Assembly (NCBI RefSeq): GCF_042646425.1
Contig: NZ_JBHRTR010000035.1
Span: 23,349-87,348 of the forward strand
Source: Marinibaculum pumilum
GTDB taxonomy: Bacteria; Pseudomonadota; Alphaproteobacteria; Ferrovibrionales; Ferrovibrionaceae
Direction: 5' to 3'
Length of the DNA stretch: 64,000 nucleotides
The notes below the pieces were generated by a model, which saw nothing but the letters and a program-made list of their open reading frames with translations, ran no database searches and had not been told where the DNA came from. Both the position numbers and the translations under genes were made by a program. This document shows, one piece after another, positions 61,179 through 64,000 of the stretch. Each line of letters starts with the position of its first letter. Within the stretch, counting starts at the first letter, position 1.

Positions 61179-62786
61179 ATGGAACAGGTCACCAGTCTGA
61201 ACCGATTGGAGCTCCTGCAGGTCGCCGATGCCGTGGCGCGGGAGAAGGCCATCGAGCGCGACATCGTGCTGGGCGCCATGGAAGAGGCGATCCAGAAGGC
61301 GGCGCGGTCCCGCTACGGCCAGGAGAACGACATCGTCGCGGAAATCGATCGCAAGTCCGGCGAGATCCGGCTGGCCCGCCACCTGGAGGTGGTCGAGGAG
61401 GTCGAGAACGACGCCCAGCAGATCCGCGTGGAGGATGCGCTGGCGCGCAATCCGGACGCGCAGGTCGGCGACTTCATCAGCGAGCCGCTGCCGCCGCTGG
61501 ATTTCGGGCGGATCGCGGCACAGACCGCCAAGCAGGTGATCGTCACCAAGGTCCGCGAGGCCGAGCGCGCCCGCCAGTACGAGGAATACAAGGACCGGAT
61601 CGGCGAGATCGTGAACGGCCTGGTGAAGCGGGTCGAATACGGCAATGTCACCGTCGACCTGGGGCGGGCGGAGGCGGTGCTGCGGCGGGACGAGCTGCTG
61701 CCGCGCGAGACCTTCCGACAGGGCGACCGGGTGCGGGCCTATATCTACGACGTGCGCGAGGAGCCGCGCGGCCCGCAGATCTTCCTGTCGCGGTCGCATC
61801 CGCTGTTCATGTCGAAGCTGTTCGCGCAGGAAGTGCCGGAAGTCTATGACGGCATCATCGAGATCCGCGAGGTGGCGCGCGACCCGGGCAGCCGCGCGAA
61901 GATCGCGGTACTGTCGAACGACAGCTCGATCGATCCGGTCGGCGCCTGCGTCGGCATGCGCGGCAGCCGCGTGCAGGCGGTGGTAAACGAACTGCAGGGC
62001 GAGAAGATCGACATCATCCAGTGGTCGCCGGACCCCGCGACCTTCATCGTCAATGCCCTGGCCCCGGCCGAGGTTGCGAAGGTGGTGCTGGACGAAGATG
62101 CGCAGCGGGTCGAGGTGGTGGTGCCGACGGACCAGCTGTCGCTGGCGATCGGCCGCCGCGGCCAGAACGTCCGCCTGGCCTCCCAGCTGACCCACTGGGA
62201 GATCGACATCCTCACCGAGGAAGAGGAGAGCGAGCGCCGGCAGAAGGAGTTCCGCGACCGCAGCCAGCATTTCATCGACACCCTGGAGGTCGACGAGATG
62301 GTCGCGCAGCTGCTGGTGACCGAGGGTTTCGCGGATGTCGAGGATGTCGCCTATGCCTCGATCGACGAACTGGCTTCGGTGGAAGGCTTCGACGACGAAC
62401 TGGCTGAGGCGCTGCACGAGCGCGCCGAGGAATATCTGGAGCGCATGGACGCCGAGCTGACGTCCAAGCGCCAGGAACTCGGCGTGACGGACGAGGTGGC
62501 CGAGGTCGCCAACATGTCGCCGGCAATGCTGGTCCGGCTGGGCGAGAACGGTGTGAAGACCCTGGACGACCTGGCGGACCTGGCGGGCGACGAGCTGGCG
62601 GAGCTGCTGTCGGACTGGGAGGTGTCGATCGACGACTGCAACGCCATCATCATGGCCGCGCGGGCGCATTGGTTCGACGACGAAGAGGCCGACGGCGAGG
62701 CGCAGGCGGGCGACGGCGAGGCCGGCAGCGCGGCGGCGGACGAGGCGGCAGAGGAGCCGGCGGACGGGCAGCGTCCGCAGGACTGA
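61179..62786 (+). CDS. nusA: Transcription termination/antitermination protein NusA
   Basis: Binds RNA polymerase and RNA to control pausing, termination and antitermination. The 535-residue protein has the N-terminal polymerase-binding domain, S1 domain (VNGLVKRVEYGNVTVDLGRA), two KH domains (DPVGACVGMRGSRVQAVVNEL, and LAIGRRGQNVRLASQLT), then two acidic repeats with helix-hairpin-helix features (VAQLLVTEGFADVEDVAY and MSPAMLVRLGENGVKTLDDL). The acidic tail is Ala/Glu-rich. Its ATG immediately follows the rimP stop. Confidence 0.98.
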   Translation: MEQVTSLNRLELLQVADAVAREKAIERDIVLGAMEEAIQKAARSRYGQENDIVAEIDRKSGEIRLARHLEVVEEVENDAQQIRVEDALARNPDAQVGDFISEPLPPLDFGRIAAQTAKQVIVTKVREAERARQYEEYKDRIGEIVNGLVKRVEYGNVTVDLGRAEAVLRRDELLPRETFRQGDRVRAYIYDVREEPRGPQIFLSRSHPLFMSKLFAQEVPEVYDGIIEIREVARDPGSRAKIAVLSNDSSIDPVGACVGMRGSRVQAVVNELQGEKIDIIQWSPDPATFIVNALAPAEVAKVVLDEDAQRVEVVVPTDQLSLAIGRRGQNVRLASQLTHWEIDILTEEEESERRQKEFRDRSQHFIDTLEVDEMVAQLLVTEGFADVEDVAYASIDELASVEGFDDELAEALHERAEEYLERMDAELTSKRQELGVTDEVAEVANMSPAMLVRLGENGVKTLDDLADLAGDELAELLSDWEVSIDDCNAIIMAARAHWFDDEEADGEAQAGDGEAGSAAADEAAEEPADGQRPQD

Positions 62787-62836
62787 CCGGCGGGCAGGAC
62801 CGAGACGGAGAGATGCCCCGACCGCGGGAGGTCGAA

Positions 62837-63556
62837 ATGCCGGAACGGCGCTGCATCGTCAGCGGTGAGCGCAGCGATCCTGCCGGCCTGCTGCGCTTCG
62901 TTGCCGGGCCGGACGGCACGGTGGTGCCGGACCTGGACGGCGATCTTCCGGGGCGCGGCCTCTGGGTCTCGGCGCGACGCTCCGCGGTGGCGGAGGCGGT
63001 GCGACGCAACGCCTTCTCCCGCGCGGCCCGGCAACGGCTGCATGCCGACCCGGAGCTGCCGTCGCTGGTGGCGGAGCTGCTGCGACGCCGGTCGCTGGCG
63101 CGGCTGGGGCTTGCGCAGCGCGGCGGCACGGTCGTCACGGGCGCGGACAAGGTGCGCGACTGGGTGACCCGGGGGCGTGCCGGACTGCTTCTGCAGGCCT
63201 GCGACGGGGCGGCCGACGGCCGGCGGCGCCTGGCGCATCTTGCACAGGCCCTGCCGCTTGTGGCCTTGTATGCCGGGCCGGAGTTGAGTTTGGCGCTCGG
63301 CCGGGAAAATGTGGTACATGCGGCCATCGCGGCGGGGGGCGCGGCCGATCGGATCCTGCAGGATGCGCGACGTCTGCTGAGCTACGAGGAGCGCGGCGAG
63401 GACGGCGCGACCCTGCTTTCCGGCACCGGCGCGGGGATCCGCCTGCCGGATGCCGGCGGCGGGACGGACGCGGGCCGCGACGGGGACAGCTCTCCCGATG
63501 GAGGGCGGGCCACGGAGGACGCTGCTGCGGGAGCTGCACCGTCGACACGGAGATGA
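62837..63556 (+). CDS. YlxR-like RNA-binding protein fused to an L7Ae-like domain
   Basis: The N-terminal DUF448/YlxR domain (residues about 2-85) starts ERRCIVSGERSDPAGLLRFV and has DLDGDLPGRGLWVSARRSAV. The middle domain (about 90-180, LVAELLRRRSLARLGLAQRG then GADKVRDWVTRGRAGLLLQA) resembles the L7Ae/L30e RNA-binding fold. The C-terminus is Gly/Asp-rich and disordered. GGGAGG lies six bases before the ATG at 62837, and an in-frame ATG at 62813 has poorer spacing. It sits between nusA and infB, as usual. Role in translation or rRNA binding is inferred. Confidence 0.9.
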   Translation: MPERRCIVSGERSDPAGLLRFVAGPDGTVVPDLDGDLPGRGLWVSARRSAVAEAVRRNAFSRAARQRLHADPELPSLVAELLRRRSLARLGLAQRGGTVVTGADKVRDWVTRGRAGLLLQACDGAADGRRRLAHLAQALPLVALYAGPELSLALGRENVVHAAIAAGGAADRILQDARRLLSYEERGEDGATLLSGTGAGIRLPDAGGGTDAGRDGDSSPDGGRATEDAAAGAAPSTRR

Positions 63557-63698
63557 GCGTCGGTCCGGGCCGGATGGCCGCAACTGACGGATAGCACCCG
63601 CGGCCGGACGGGCCGCCGGGATCGGTTCACCGGATGGCTCCGCAGCGCGGCGTCGGGCAGCCACCATGAGACGACCTGATGGGTCGATCGGACACCAG

Positions 63699-64000
63699 AT
63701 GGACGACCAGAAGAACACAGACGATCAGAAGACCTTGTCGGCCGGGAAAGGGAAGCGGTTGCAATTGAAGCGTAACGTCGAGTCAGGACAGGTTCGCCAG
63801 AACTTCAGCCACGGTCGGTCGAAGACCGTGCAGGTGGAAGTGAAGAAGACGCGGAGCGCGAAGAGCCGCAGCATCGCCGAAGGCGGCGTGGCCAAGCCAT
63901 CCGTGGCGCCGACCCTGAAGCCGAGCGTGCGCCCCGCCGCATCCGCCGCGCCCGCAGCGAAGCCGGCCGCCGCGACCGAGGCGCCCGCCGCGCCGGCACC
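63699..64000 (+). CDS. infB: Translation initiation factor IF-2, N-terminal part only
   Basis: The GTPase that places initiator tRNA on the ribosome. The visible hundred codons contain the alphaproteobacterial IF-2 N-terminal signature: GKGKRLQLKRNVESGQVRQN, then FSHGRSKTVQVEVKKTR, followed by an Ala/Pro-rich linker. The G domain lies beyond the window edge. The ATG at 63699 is taken as start. An ATG at 63666 is in frame and cannot be excluded. It lies downstream of nusA and ylxR in the same operon. Confidence 0.95.
   Translation, partial: MDDQKNTDDQKTLSAGKGKRLQLKRNVESGQVRQNFSHGRSKTVQVEVKKTRSAKSRSIAEGGVAKPSVAPTLKPSVRPAASAAPAAKPAAATEAPAAPA

Overview
The window is a stretch of very GC-rich chromosome (roughly 70 percent by eye) from an alphaproteobacterium, most likely of the Rhodospirillales. 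The evidence is gene content and order: hrcA-grpE-dnaK-dnaJ beside rph-rdgB-hemW; groESL under CIRCE control; a Usg-family protein; a MucR/Ros regulator next to a Fur-family gene; and the run plsC-miaB-phoH-ybeY-corC-lnt-xre-metK-trmB-rimP-nusA-ylxR-infB. No species can be named from the sequence alone. No CRISPR array, insertion sequence, prophage, integrase, rRNA or tRNA gene was recognised. The content is mostly core housekeeping.

Layout. 1-5.5 kb (minus): the chaperone cluster hrcA, grpE, dnaK, dnaJ. 5.8-8.3 kb (plus): rph, rdgB and hemW, tightly overlapped. 8.3-14.2 kb: an LpoA-like lipoprotein divergent from rsmI-yraN-lipoprotein-BON lipoprotein (the envelope neighbourhood known from enterobacteria as yraL-yraM-yraN-yraP), then a SirB1-like protein and gshB. 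14.2-17.1 kb: usg, then groES-groEL behind two CIRCE operators. 17.1-20.1 kb (minus): two adjacent OGT/SPINDLY-type glycosyltransferases. 20.3-25.6 kb (minus): a complete liv-type ABC importer (livK-H-M-G-F). 25.7-27.2 kb (minus): an unrecognised cluster of small exported or anchored proteins with a partial tandem duplication. 27.3-32.6 kb: maeB and mutS, divergent. 32.6-48.1 kb: a lipoprotein, an SDR enzyme, glnD, a DMT-type membrane protein, murJ, trpS, a universal stress protein, a class III cyclase, a NifU-like Fe-S protein, a Bax-like glucosaminidase, a polysaccharide deacetylase, tsaB and rimI. 48.1-64 kb (plus): mucR, fur, plsC, miaB, phoH, ybeY, corC, lnt, an XRE regulator, metK, trmB, rimP, nusA, ylxR and the start of infB.

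How the parts work together. HrcA encoded at 4.5-5.5 kb is the expected repressor of the CIRCE operators at 14.6-14.7 kb. dnaK has its own promoter-like element and no CIRCE, which fits the alphaproteobacterial split in which HrcA controls groESL and RpoH controls dnaKJ. rimP-nusA-ylxR-infB is the classical translation/transcription-factor operon. miaB-phoH-ybeY-corC-lnt is the usual RNA-maturation and envelope group.

Four runs of N interrupt coding sequence (8867-8994, 19228-19375, 24247-24339, 31014-31257). In three of the four interrupted genes the reading frame differs on the two sides, so those gap lengths are not exact and the apparent frameshifts should not be read as mutations. The least ordinary items are: the double CIRCE bracketing one promoter; the duplicated small secreted-protein cluster; a Walker A lysine-to-arginine change in LivF; a lipoprotein with no ordinary start codon; a 34-bp perfect palindrome between livK and livH; and a long structured metK leader. 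I found nothing I can defend as a wholly new system.
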